Shown here: positions 26,201-33,563 of the stretch, piece by piece
How the letters are laid out: each line of letters starts with the position of its first letter
Numbering within the stretch: position 1 is the first letter of the stretch
NCBI GenBank assembly: GCA_016930035.1
Contig: JAFGHQ010000063.1
Location: 1 to 33,749 of the forward strand
DNA length: 33,749 nucleotides
DNA from: Gammaproteobacteria bacterium
GTDB taxonomy: Bacteria > Pseudomonadota > Gammaproteobacteria > UBA12402
Direction: 5' to 3'
The notes under the pieces: generated by a model
What the model was told of the DNA's origin: nothing
Database searches by the model: none
What the model saw: the letters and a program-made list of their open reading frames with translations, nothing else
Program-made: the position numbers and the translations under genes

Positions 26201-28687
26201 GATGTTTTGTACAGAGTTTAATGGACCTATTTCTAAGGTATTTTCTTCATTTTTATCCAGATGCAGCATCTCGGTAATGATCGCAAAAAGTGTGTCAGCT
26301 ATGAGTTTTTGATGCTCTGGTTTTTGTTCCCCAATAACCCTTGAGACTGCTTCAAGGAAAGTTATTACACGTTGACTTGGAGACGCCATATCGACTTCTA
26401 ATTCTGTTTCTGGTTCCTCTATCTCTAAAGCTTTTTCTTCTTCTGACTCTTCTACCACTAACATTTCTCCTGCTTCTAAATCCTCTTTATTTTTCTCTGA
26501 AATTAAGCGAATACTGAGACTCAATTGGGAAAGGACAGGTGTTAGTTTTTCTTTCAAGGATTTGGGAAATTCGAGATAAGATTTATGAGAAAGCGCGTCT
26601 AGATAAATTTCAACGCGTTTCAAAAGATTTTTAGAATTGGGATCGAGTTTTTCGGTAAATTCGTTTAAGTGTTTGATCGCGGATAACCGGGTTATTTTCT
26701 TTCGTATCAATCGAAACCGTTTTGTATCCAAGCCATGATCGGTCAATTTATTTAAAGTCTTTATAAAGCTCGAAAATTGCTTAGCGCTGTCGGCTTTCTT
26801 TAATTCAGAAAAGACAAATTCTAGATAGGATAACCATTCTTGGTGGTATATCTTTTGGCTGAGCATAAATTCTTTTTGGAAAAAGGTTTTGAGTTTTCCC
26901 TGAATGTTCGTATCCCAAGTGTAGGTACTTTTAATAGAATCCAAGGTCGAGCGAGGTAAGCTTTCCCGAACACATATTTCAGTTGTACAAACTGTTTTTG
27001 CGCTGTTTTCAAAAATAGTTTTCAGGTTACGATCAAAGTAGGATTTTGGTTCCCCTTCTTTTTCATTCCACGGGATCTTTTCGTACCCCCATGCCCCCCC
27101 TTTTTTTATCCTCTTAGCCTCCATATCATCTATGAGCTTAACAAGACCTTTATTTACTGAATCTAAAAACTGTTGCGCTTTGCCTTCTTTTTCTTGGAGT
27201 ATGACTTTAATAATCTCAAACAATTGGTCGGCGAATTCCTCCAATGTCAACTTTTTTTCTTCTTGAGTAGATAATTCGTAAACAAGCTTATGAAATAAGT
27301 AGCCGAGTAACATTATTGAACAATTGTCAGGGACAAAGGAATTTATTGATTCTTTTGAAGATTTAAATATTCGCGAGTAGAATTTGAAAAAGAACTCAAA
27401 AAAATCTATAGATTCCATATAATTTGTATCTTCAACATAGCAGTTTAGGTTTTTTGACGATTTGGTCGGCTCACTTGGGAATAATTTTTGCCAATAATCA
27501 CGCAGTATCTCCCTCGGATTTTCTTTTTCAGGGAAAAGGAGATGAATCTTTTTTAATATTAAATTCAATAACTTATACTGGTCATACTTTTCGCGCTCTT
27601 TGTTTTTATCTGAAGCACCATTTTTAGATTTAATTATTGTGTCGGACAATCTAAAAATTCTGGAAAGCAATTCTTCGTTTCTCTTAAAGCGGTTTAGTGA
27701 GTCATAAAGATTAAGAATACAATTTAGCTTCTTATGGGATTCAGTAAATGGATTAATCACTGAAGCAGCAGCCCTGAGCATATTAGGTGATATATTGACA
27801 ATCGTGTCTGATAGTGAAGAAAGCAAGAATTCAAGGAATGGTAGATTTGGACAGGGAGAAAGTCGTATAAGAGAGTCGAGTAGATGTGCTTGCATAGCTA
27901 TAATATTAGAATGTAAGGTTTCGCCGAAATAACTTTTTTTATCTTCTTTTATTTTTTTTGGATCTTCCAAATTTTTTCCGCACTTATTATCGAGCCAAAA
28001 AGGAATACTTGCGTTTTTATTAGCAACGCCGAAAGCATCTAAAAAATTATTCCATTGTTGTAGAAAATTCGGATTTTCAACCTCTCCTTTTTGAACACAA
28101 TCCATATATTTAACCGCAATTAAACGGTTCAAATGTTTTGGAAATTTTTTTTCTTTTAGTGATGTGTAGGCGTTTAAAGCGATTTTTGCATAGGTATCTT
28201 CAGAAGGTAGTCTTGTTAAACGCATTTCGATAGCTAACTTTCGAGCTAAACTTCGCGCTGAGAGTTCAGGGGATTTATTGAGTGCATCAAAGTATTGAGT
28301 CCGTTCTGAATAAAGTGGTGATATTTTGATGAAATAGTCCTGCAATGAAGTTGTTTTCGGACTTTCTTCCCCCGAGACTTCTTCCGGGTCTTCTTTTTCC
28401 GTATCCTCTTCTTCCCATATCCAATGGGCTTGAAAAACCTTTTTTTCCATCTCTTCACTTATTTTTGTTACGCTGTAAAGCGGCACGATTTCAATCCTGG
28501 GAGCCTTACAGTAGATTTGTGTTGCCATTTTCTCATGATTAAGGCTGCCGCATCCTTGCTCTAAAGTTAAAAAATCGATTTCTGTATCTTCCTCTTCTTC
28601 CGATGCTGAAGGCGTTTTTGTCTTTAATTCAACATCGCTTTTGAATAGTTCTTGGTCGCCTATAATGTAAGTGATATCTTGCATCAT
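23297..28687 (-). CDS. Giant protein with a C-terminal SecA-type DEAD motor domain; candidate secreted effector
   Basis: 1796 residues, mostly helical and charged. Residues about 1-1050 match nothing I recognise; an acidic run lies near 750-775. From about 1075 to 1560 it carries a SecA-like ATPase: Walker A STGEGKT (T1108-T1113; SecA has TGEGKT), LILDEADIPL with DEAD at 1204-1207, a PPXD-sized insert (about 1215-1340), LSGTIADT (SGT at 1377; SecA MTGTADTE), ATKRLGRGADISL (SecA AGRGTDI) and QMQGRSARYGRPG (1536-1548; SecA QLRGRAGRQGDPG). It lacks the SecA N-terminus and the Cys-rich SecB-binding tail, so it is not the housekeeping SecA. A 230-residue variable tail ends in TALWWRS. ATG 28687 has AGGA 7 nt upstream. 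Known families of SecA-DEAD proteins occur in intracellular bacteria; the effector role is inferred. Confidence 0.85.
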   Translation of the reverse strand: MMQDITYIIGDQELFKSDVELKTKTPSASEEEEDTEIDFLTLEQGCGSLNHEKMATQIYCKAPRIEIVPLYSVTKISEEMEKKVFQAHWIWEEEDTEKEDPEEVSGEESPKTTSLQDYFIKISPLYSERTQYFDALNKSPELSARSLARKLAIEMRLTRLPSEDTYAKIALNAYTSLKEKKFPKHLNRLIAVKYMDCVQKGEVENPNFLQQWNNFLDAFGVANKNASIPFWLDNKCGKNLEDPKKIKEDKKSYFGETLHSNIIAMQAHLLDSLIRLSPCPNLPFLEFLLSSLSDTIVNISPNMLRAAASVINPFTESHKKLNCILNLYDSLNRFKRNEELLSRIFRLSDTIIKSKNGASDKNKEREKYDQYKLLNLILKKIHLLFPEKENPREILRDYWQKLFPSEPTKSSKNLNCYVEDTNYMESIDFFEFFFKFYSRIFKSSKESINSFVPDNCSIMLLGYLFHKLVYELSTQEEKKLTLEEFADQLFEIIKVILQEKEGKAQQFLDSVNKGLVKLIDDMEAKRIKKGGAWGYEKIPWNEKEGEPKSYFDRNLKTIFENSAKTVCTTEICVRESLPRSTLDSIKSTYTWDTNIQGKLKTFFQKEFMLSQKIYHQEWLSYLEFVFSELKKADSAKQFSSFIKTLNKLTDHGLDTKRFRLIRKKITRLSAIKHLNEFTEKLDPNSKNLLKRVEIYLDALSHKSYLEFPKSLKEKLTPVLSQLSLSIRLISEKNKEDLEAGEMLVVEESEEEKALEIEEPETELEVDMASPSQRVITFLEAVSRVIGEQKPEHQKLIADTLFAIITEMLHLDKNEENTLEIGPLNSVQNILEALALNPELLLTFSDKEICKFLHNQKEEEEENFNHENLVRLLSAFKKTDPKNISMLLTVVDKLLRSHRAVFIEDIEKLLESAQSLQKEEKIISAISKGYSDLPYPPLKEVLDKCFTLSEEEKKLDSSEQAKVVIKKLNEWAQQVRLPCDREEENGFIDSDYGNIIESIQNANPDMPEFKKILENIKLGEKKIDLSSSLNAIIKEKNTTDLKGRINECKEKSSTTRPQELLFFVAELLYRLKGLEGGGGRSFELNTTQYIAALMMLTNSDKNIFSQISTGEGKTRIIMVVAAVQFLLGQKVSITSANAGLSLRDFLEYKDFFKGLGVKEEKCILLTADSSPEDYRNADICFGPIDVFPTLAFSEKPKLNETLILDEADIPLFKRGGVRYVIKQEGATEKIPTIRIKSTQEKAFYRKLKKLASLAPNDSNRPKYITALKNLIEGTLKERDLLKVIKSSQLAEQLKEDKDFVIRKVGETFIAVPVIDGIARGDVRFGSGLQECLHARLSLSNENLSPPLEIDLHSTTTTSMSAFLNPYFSGTNSRVLGLSGTIADTLDPIKIDPNVKDKMLFIKIPPHTVSKRKDLAPSIVKGKKKYKERLLTLVKESIKGGSPVLIFFKNDRASKKFQKILQGDIDLKNSLQYKVNRLDASTSDEELLEQVQKTIGSPNTITLATKRLGRGADISLKEKTGLKIFITYPPEEKRDLVQMQGRSARYGRPGETQLVLEENSLCKNLGLTKKLYKKLRSKGIALEQIIELYWLVSAQISHILETLRDYEGKMIQNLEITPSANISRANNQLETTILDMLSEEGSQKVIKGKTNASEENSIETRINEAFSAYAKSFYGKNSDAELSPAKPPAPEVSRYVTETQKEVSQYIQKISSNTNPASHSDPDKSKIDKDIWKMLCSWIRKITRKVRGDNQQKTKPVGVLKNLIKSMSKNLGSQKLSYKEASTEPDVTSSLTALWWRS

Positions 28688-28930
28688 ATTTAATTCCTAT
28701 TATGTGTAATTATGTTTGTTATTTTAAAGCATACTTCTCTAAATACTTATGATAGAAAAGAATTTCAAAAAAGCAGGGAAAAATGGATAAATTAGGTATT
28801 TGATACTCATATTTTTCGGTTTGATGATCAGTGCCCTGGAGGAAATGGCGGGAAACAGAATGAGTTGAAAATACGAGAAGTAAAAGTGAGGACATTTTTA
28901 TTTTGCGTTGACAGGTTGGCTTTTTACCTC
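28688..28930. other. Divergent intergenic region between the giant SecA-like gene and the hydrogenase operon
   Basis: About 240 bp without a gene, AT-rich at the left. It should hold the promoter of the minus-strand giant gene, but I find only weak candidates: TTGAAA and TATTTA 17 nt apart reading leftwards, the latter poor. A TTGACA at 28908-28913 has no -10 at a suitable distance. No repeats of the families seen elsewhere are present. Confidence 0.5.
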
Positions 28931-28970
28931 ATGACAAAGCTAAACAGACCCAGTATAATGAGGCTTTGTC
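28931..28970 (+). promoter_or_regulatory. Promoter of the hydrogenase-dotM operon within an inverted repeat
   Basis: ATGACA (28931-28936) and a perfect TATAAT (28954-28959) are exactly 17 nt apart; transcription should start near 28966. An 8-bp inverted repeat, GACAAAGC (28933-28940) and GCTTTGTC (28963-28970), overlaps the -35 box and the start point. Its arms enclose the -10 box, a typical layout for a repressor operator. AGGAG (28980-28984) and ATG 28992 follow. The promoter is well supported; the operator role is inferred. Confidence 0.7.
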
Positions 28971-28991
28971 TAATTAAATAGGAGTTTTTCC

Positions 28992-30617
28992 ATGCCTGAA
29001 AGTGCCGATAACAAGAATACACTAAAAGCAGAAATTACAGCGCTTGCGGATCAATATGGTTATGACCGCTCTGCGCTGATGCCTATACTTCAAGCCATCC
29101 AATCCAAATATCACCATGTACCTTATGCTGCGATAGCGATTCTCGCCGATACGCTAAAGGATGTTTATGCCTCACAGATTCAAGGAGTCGTGACTTTTTA
29201 CCATCTACTCAATACTGAACCCAAAGGCGAATTTATCATTCGTGTTTCTCATTGTGCGCCTTGCAAAATGAAAGGTGCACAAGACCTCATGCAAGCGCTC
29301 GAAAAAGCGTTAAAAATTCAAGCAGGTCAAACCACTCAAGATGGCAAATTTACGTTGGAATGGACGAGCTGTATTGGGATGTGCGACCATGCTCCTGCTA
29401 TGTTGGTTAACGAGAAACCTATTGTGGATGTAGACCCTGAAAAAATTTCTGAAATACTGAAAAAACTTACTTCTTCATCGCCGGATTTTATTCATCCCGC
29501 CAACCAAAATAAATTAACATTTTCAACAATCAAAGAAGGGCAGGCGCTTCAAAAGGCCTCGCAAAAATCTTCTCACGAAATTATTGAGGAGATCACAGCA
29601 TCAAAGTTGCGCGGTTGTGGCGGAGCGGGTTTCCCGACTGGGTTGAAATTAAAATTTGCTGCTGGCGCCCAAGGCGATCCCAAATATGTGGTTTGTAATG
29701 CCGACGAGGGAGAGCCCGGGACATTCAAAGATCGTGAAATTCTTACGCGATATCCCTATTTAGTTTTTGAAGGGATGAACATTGCTGCCAAAGCGATAGG
29801 CGCTTCTCAAGGTATTTTATATTTGCGCGGCGAGTACACCTATTTAAAAAATGAGTTAGCAGCATTTTTGGAAAAAGCACGTGATCCTAATTTTAAGATT
29901 GAGATTCGCATGGGTTCTGGCGCTTACGTCTGTGGTGAGGAAACGGCGCTGATTGAATCACTCGAAGGTAAACGGGGCGAACCTCGAAATCGCCCACCTT
30001 TCCCGATTCAAAGCGGTTATTTAGGGAAACCGACCTTAGTCAATAATGTTGAAACCTACGCATGGATGGCCACTATCTTAGTGAAAGGTGCTGCTTGGTT
30101 TAATGCTGTGGGAACTGAGAAATCGAAAGGCTATAAACTTTTTAGTATTTCCGGAGACTGTAAAAAACCAGGTATTTATGAATTTCCTATGGGGACGACC
30201 ATCAAAGAAATGCTCGAAACTGTAGGCGGTGAGGATGCCCAAGCCATCCAAGCAGGAGGCGCGTCCGGCAATTGTATTTCTCAAAGCGGGTTTTCTAGGA
30301 AATTCGAATTTGATGATGCACCACCTAGTGGATCCATCATGATTTTCGGGCCAAACCGTTCGATGTTAGATATAGCGGAAAATTTTATGGAATTTTTTGT
30401 GGAAGAATCTTGCGGACAATGTACACCGTGTCGCGAAGGCAATGTGAAGCTTTTAAAAGGGATCCGATTACTCAAAGAAGGGAAATGTTCGAAAGCGCAT
30501 TTAGAAGACCTAAAAGATTTATGTGAAACGATGCAATTAGCGTCGAAATGCGGTTTAGGACAGATGAGCAGCCGCGCGTTTTTAGATATTATTGATCAAT
30601 TTCAAATGGGAGCATAA
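28992..30617 (+). CDS. NuoE-NuoF fusion: NAD(P)H-oxidising subunit of the hydrogenase
   Basis: A 541-residue flavoprotein that should pass electrons between NAD(P)H and the adjacent hydrogenase. Residues 1-160 are NuoE-like, with a thioredoxin-type 2Fe-2S site: C88, C91 (SHCAPCKMKG) and C127, C131 (TSCIGMC). The usual first pair is C-x4-C, so C88-x2-C91 is unusual. Residues 170-541 are NuoF-like: FMN loop RGCGGAGFPTG (207-217), NADH site NADEGEPGTFKDRE (236-249), GSGAYVCGEETALIESLEG, and the 4Fe-4S site C474, C477, C480 and C520. It lacks the N-terminal 2Fe-2S and C-terminal ferredoxin extensions of classic HydB/HndC. It ends 6 nt before the hydrogenase gene. Confidence 0.93.
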   Translation: MPESADNKNTLKAEITALADQYGYDRSALMPILQAIQSKYHHVPYAAIAILADTLKDVYASQIQGVVTFYHLLNTEPKGEFIIRVSHCAPCKMKGAQDLMQALEKALKIQAGQTTQDGKFTLEWTSCIGMCDHAPAMLVNEKPIVDVDPEKISEILKKLTSSSPDFIHPANQNKLTFSTIKEGQALQKASQKSSHEIIEEITASKLRGCGGAGFPTGLKLKFAAGAQGDPKYVVCNADEGEPGTFKDREILTRYPYLVFEGMNIAAKAIGASQGILYLRGEYTYLKNELAAFLEKARDPNFKIEIRMGSGAYVCGEETALIESLEGKRGEPRNRPPFPIQSGYLGKPTLVNNVETYAWMATILVKGAAWFNAVGTEKSKGYKLFSISGDCKKPGIYEFPMGTTIKEMLETVGGEDAQAIQAGGASGNCISQSGFSRKFEFDDAPPSGSIMIFGPNRSMLDIAENFMEFFVEESCGQCTPCREGNVKLLKGIRLLKEGKCSKAHLEDLKDLCETMQLASKCGLGQMSSRAFLDIIDQFQMGA

Positions 30618-30623
30618 AACAAC

Positions 30624-32468
30624 ATGTCAACAACAGAAGAAAAGCAACAAGTTACTTTAACGATTGACGATCAGGATATTACTGTCCCAACAGGCACGAC
30701 CATTTTGCAAGCAGCAAGAAAGGTGGGCATTCATATTCCGACACTTTGTTATCATGATGATTTATGCGTGTCCGGCGCTTGTCGTCTTTGTATTGTCGAG
30801 ATCGAGGGTCAATATCGTCTCCAAGCATCTTGTGCTTACCCCGTTACTCAGCCGATCGTCGTTCACACCCATTCCCAAAAAGTTCGAAAAGCACGCCGCC
30901 ATATTTTAGAGCTTTTGGTTTCAGAGCATGTCGGTGAATGCTATGCCTGTAAGTGCAATAATAATTGCGAATTGCAATCACTGGCTGCTGAATATGGTAT
31001 TGATGTGTATCGTTTTGGACATGATGACAAACCTCGATATGAAATTGATCGAAGTGGCCCCATTGTCCGAGATATGAATAAATGTATTATGTGTGGCCGT
31101 TGTGTTCGAGCCTGTAATGATATTCAAAATATTGGGGCTATCGAAATACTGAATCGCGGCCATAAAAATAAAGTGGGGACTTTCGAAAATATACCACTTG
31201 TATCTACTGTTTGTATTAATTGTGGTCAATGTGTTACACACTGCCCGACAGGCGCTTTGGTGGAGCGTGACGACACGGAAGCCGTTTGGAAAGCAATAGA
31301 AGACCCTCAAAAACATGTCGTTATTCAAACAGCTCCTGCCCCTAGAGCCGCTATTGGTGAATGTTTTGGTTTAGAGCCTGGCCATCCCGTCACCTTTCAA
31401 TTAAACACAGCACTTCACATGTGCGGCTTTGATAAAGTTTTTGACACGAACTTTACAGCCGACTTAACCATTATCGAAGAAGGGACAGAACTTTTATTAC
31501 GTCTATATAAAGCTTTAGTTAAAAAAGATCCTAAAGCGGCATTACCTCAATTTACGTCATGCTCGCCGGGCTGGGTAAAATTTATCGAAAGTTTCTATCC
31601 TGAATATTTGCCCAACATGTCGAGCGCCAAAAGTCCTCAGCAGATGTTCGGCGCCTTAATTAAAACTTATTATGCGACGATCAACCACATCGACCCCAAA
31701 GATATCGTGAGTGTTTCATTAATGCCTTGCAGTGCGAAAAAATTTGAGTGTGATCGCCCTGAAATGCGATCCAGTGGTTATAAAGATGTGGATTATGCTT
31801 TGACCACACGCGAACTCGGCAAAATGATCTCCTCGATGGGCATTGATTTACCGCATTTGCAAAAATCCGATTTTGACGATCCTTTTGGAACTGCAACGGG
31901 CTCGGGTGTTATTTTTGGTGCTACCGGCGGGGTTATGGAATCGGCACTGCGAACCGTCATCGAATTAGTGACCGGCAAAAAAGTAGAGAGCTTATTCGAA
32001 CACGCTGATATTAAGCCCGTTCGCGGTTTAGAGGGCGTTCGTTATGCGGAATTACCCATTGCCGAAGTAGGCCCTGTCCCCGAACTTATTAAGCACTTGA
32101 TCCCAAATTGGGATTGGTTAAAAGGCGCAACCCTTAAAGTGGCCATTTGTCATGGCACAGGTAATGCGAGAAAAGTAATGGACGATATAAAAATGGGCGG
32201 AAAATTTAGCCAATGTCATTTTATTGAATTCATGGCTTGTCCGGGCGGTTGTTTAGGTGGAGGGGGCCAACCCATTCCGGTGAATGATGAAATACGAAAA
32301 GCACGAGCAAACGCTATTTATAGTGAAGATCATGCTTACAGCATTCGAAAATCTCATGAAAATCCAGTCATATCACTGCTATATCATGAATTTTTAACTG
32401 ATGGTCCATGCGGCCATAAATCACACGAATTACTGCATACCCATTATATTTCACGAAAGGATAATTAA
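30624..32468 (+). CDS. hydA: [FeFe]-hydrogenase catalytic subunit
   Basis: Interconverts protons and H2 at an H-cluster. The 614-residue product has the full accessory relay: 2Fe-2S (C42, C53, C56, C70), the His-Cys 4Fe-4S (H102, C106, C109, C115) and two 4Fe-4S sites (C154/157/160/164 and C197/200/203/207). H-cluster motifs are TSCSPGW (311-317), MPCSAKKFE (C369) and FMACPGGCLGGGGQP (C539, C543). In Clostridium pasteurianum CpI the first is TSCCPGW; the second Cys, a 4Fe-4S ligand, is Ser here. NMSSAKSPQQMFG and the HELLHTHY end resemble CpI. No maturase genes (hydE, hydF, hydG) are in the window. The arrangement with a NuoEF partner indicates an NAD(P)H-linked, possibly bifurcating enzyme. 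Confidence 0.93.
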   Translation: MSTTEEKQQVTLTIDDQDITVPTGTTILQAARKVGIHIPTLCYHDDLCVSGACRLCIVEIEGQYRLQASCAYPVTQPIVVHTHSQKVRKARRHILELLVSEHVGECYACKCNNNCELQSLAAEYGIDVYRFGHDDKPRYEIDRSGPIVRDMNKCIMCGRCVRACNDIQNIGAIEILNRGHKNKVGTFENIPLVSTVCINCGQCVTHCPTGALVERDDTEAVWKAIEDPQKHVVIQTAPAPRAAIGECFGLEPGHPVTFQLNTALHMCGFDKVFDTNFTADLTIIEEGTELLLRLYKALVKKDPKAALPQFTSCSPGWVKFIESFYPEYLPNMSSAKSPQQMFGALIKTYYATINHIDPKDIVSVSLMPCSAKKFECDRPEMRSSGYKDVDYALTTRELGKMISSMGIDLPHLQKSDFDDPFGTATGSGVIFGATGGVMESALRTVIELVTGKKVESLFEHADIKPVRGLEGVRYAELPIAEVGPVPELIKHLIPNWDWLKGATLKVAICHGTGNARKVMDDIKMGGKFSQCHFIEFMACPGGCLGGGGQPIPVNDEIRKARANAIYSEDHAYSIRKSHENPVISLLYHEFLTDGPCGHKSHELLHTHYISRKDN

Positions 32469-32471
32469 TCT

Positions 32472-33563
32472 ATGCCCGAAGAAAAAGAAGGGGAACACAT
32501 GACTGTAATCTGGATTCTCGCTGGAATCTTTCTAGCGGGGTTCATGATTTGGTGGTTTGGTCACGTTTATCTCAGCATGGTTTTCCTTTATGTCAAACGG
32601 TTTGAAATTCATATCTTAGGATATTTTACGAGTAAGCTTAATCCTATTCGAGTTTATATGTTGGGGTTAAGCCCACAAACCACTAGTTTTGATGCGATTA
32701 AACTGATCGCTAGGGAAACAGGATATTATCTACGATGGCCTTGTGCTGCGTTTTTACTCATTCTTGCTTTTATCCTGCATCATAAAAAATCGGCACTTCA
32801 ATATAGACGTACTTACGATATGAATTCTTTGTTGAAGTTTCAACTGCCTGATTGGCCTGTGTGCGCCCCTGTAGCTAAATTAAATCTTGTCAAAGAAGGC
32901 ATTTATGAAGGCTCGTGGGCTGTTGCCATGCAACCTTTACATTTTGTTAAAAAATATAAATTGATCCGAGTGATTCAAGAAAAAGGAGCTGACGATCAAA
33001 CTTTAAAACGAGAGCTTAGGCAAAAAATGATCTTGTTAAAGGATAAAGCCGCTAAACTATTTATGTTGCAACTGGGCGAATTATGGCCGGGTTGCGATAA
33101 ACTTAAACCCCACGTTGCTGCTTTGTTTGCTTGTTTTGCAGCAAAAATAGCTAGAGATGCAGCTTCTTCCAAGAAACTTTTGGATAAGATCTCAGCCAGC
33201 TCTTTACATCGATTGGACTTTTCAGGAACTACTGAATTACTCAAAAAATACAAAGATCATCCCGAAGTGGTGAAAGTCACACAAAAACATGCATATACGT
33301 TAACCATCATGGCCTCAATGTTGGAGGCGGCAAGACTTGATGGAGTACTATCGAGTGCTGAATTTTTATGGTTAAAACCGGCTGATCGCCGTTTATGGTT
33401 CATGTTAAACAGCGTCGGAAGATGGACAGCTGTCGTGGAAGTGGCAGGGCCTTTTGCTCATTGGCTAGCAGAAAAAGAAATAGGGCGTCCTTTAAAAACA
33501 CCCATGATTGATGAAGCGCTAAAAGCGTTAGATGTGGCTATACAAGAAACTGTTTATACATAA
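32472..33563 (+). CDS. dotM: Type IVB secretion coupling-complex protein DotM/IcmP
   Basis: Part of the Dot/Icm coupling complex at the inner membrane, where with DotL it recruits effectors for export; the soluble domain of Legionella DotM binds acidic Glu-rich signals. The 363-residue product has N-terminal membrane segments (about 11-38 and 85-103) and the strongly conserved C-terminal block KHAYTLTIMASMLEAARLDG, SSAEFLWLKPADRRLWFMLN and VAGPFAHWLAEKEIGR, close to Legionella. It begins 3 nt after hydA. ATG 32472 has AAAGGA 10 nt upstream; ATG 32499 (MTVIWILAG) has AAGGGGA at a better distance and may be the true start. dotL/icmO, its usual partner, does not follow within the next 186 bp. 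Confidence 0.95.
   Translation: MPEEKEGEHMTVIWILAGIFLAGFMIWWFGHVYLSMVFLYVKRFEIHILGYFTSKLNPIRVYMLGLSPQTTSFDAIKLIARETGYYLRWPCAAFLLILAFILHHKKSALQYRRTYDMNSLLKFQLPDWPVCAPVAKLNLVKEGIYEGSWAVAMQPLHFVKKYKLIRVIQEKGADDQTLKRELRQKMILLKDKAAKLFMLQLGELWPGCDKLKPHVAALFACFAAKIARDAASSKKLLDKISASSLHRLDFSGTTELLKKYKDHPEVVKVTQKHAYTLTIMASMLEAARLDGVLSSAEFLWLKPADRRLWFMLNSVGRWTAVVEVAGPFAHWLAEKEIGRPLKTPMIDEALKALDVAIQETVYT

Noticed and set aside
23297-28687. Housekeeping SecA
   Set aside because: Twice the normal length, no SecA N-terminus, divergent motor motifs and no zinc-binding SecB tail.
28908-28913. Perfect TTGACA as -35 box of the hydrogenase promoter
   Set aside because: It is 40 nt from the TATAAT; ATGACA at 28931 is at exactly 17 nt and is preferred.
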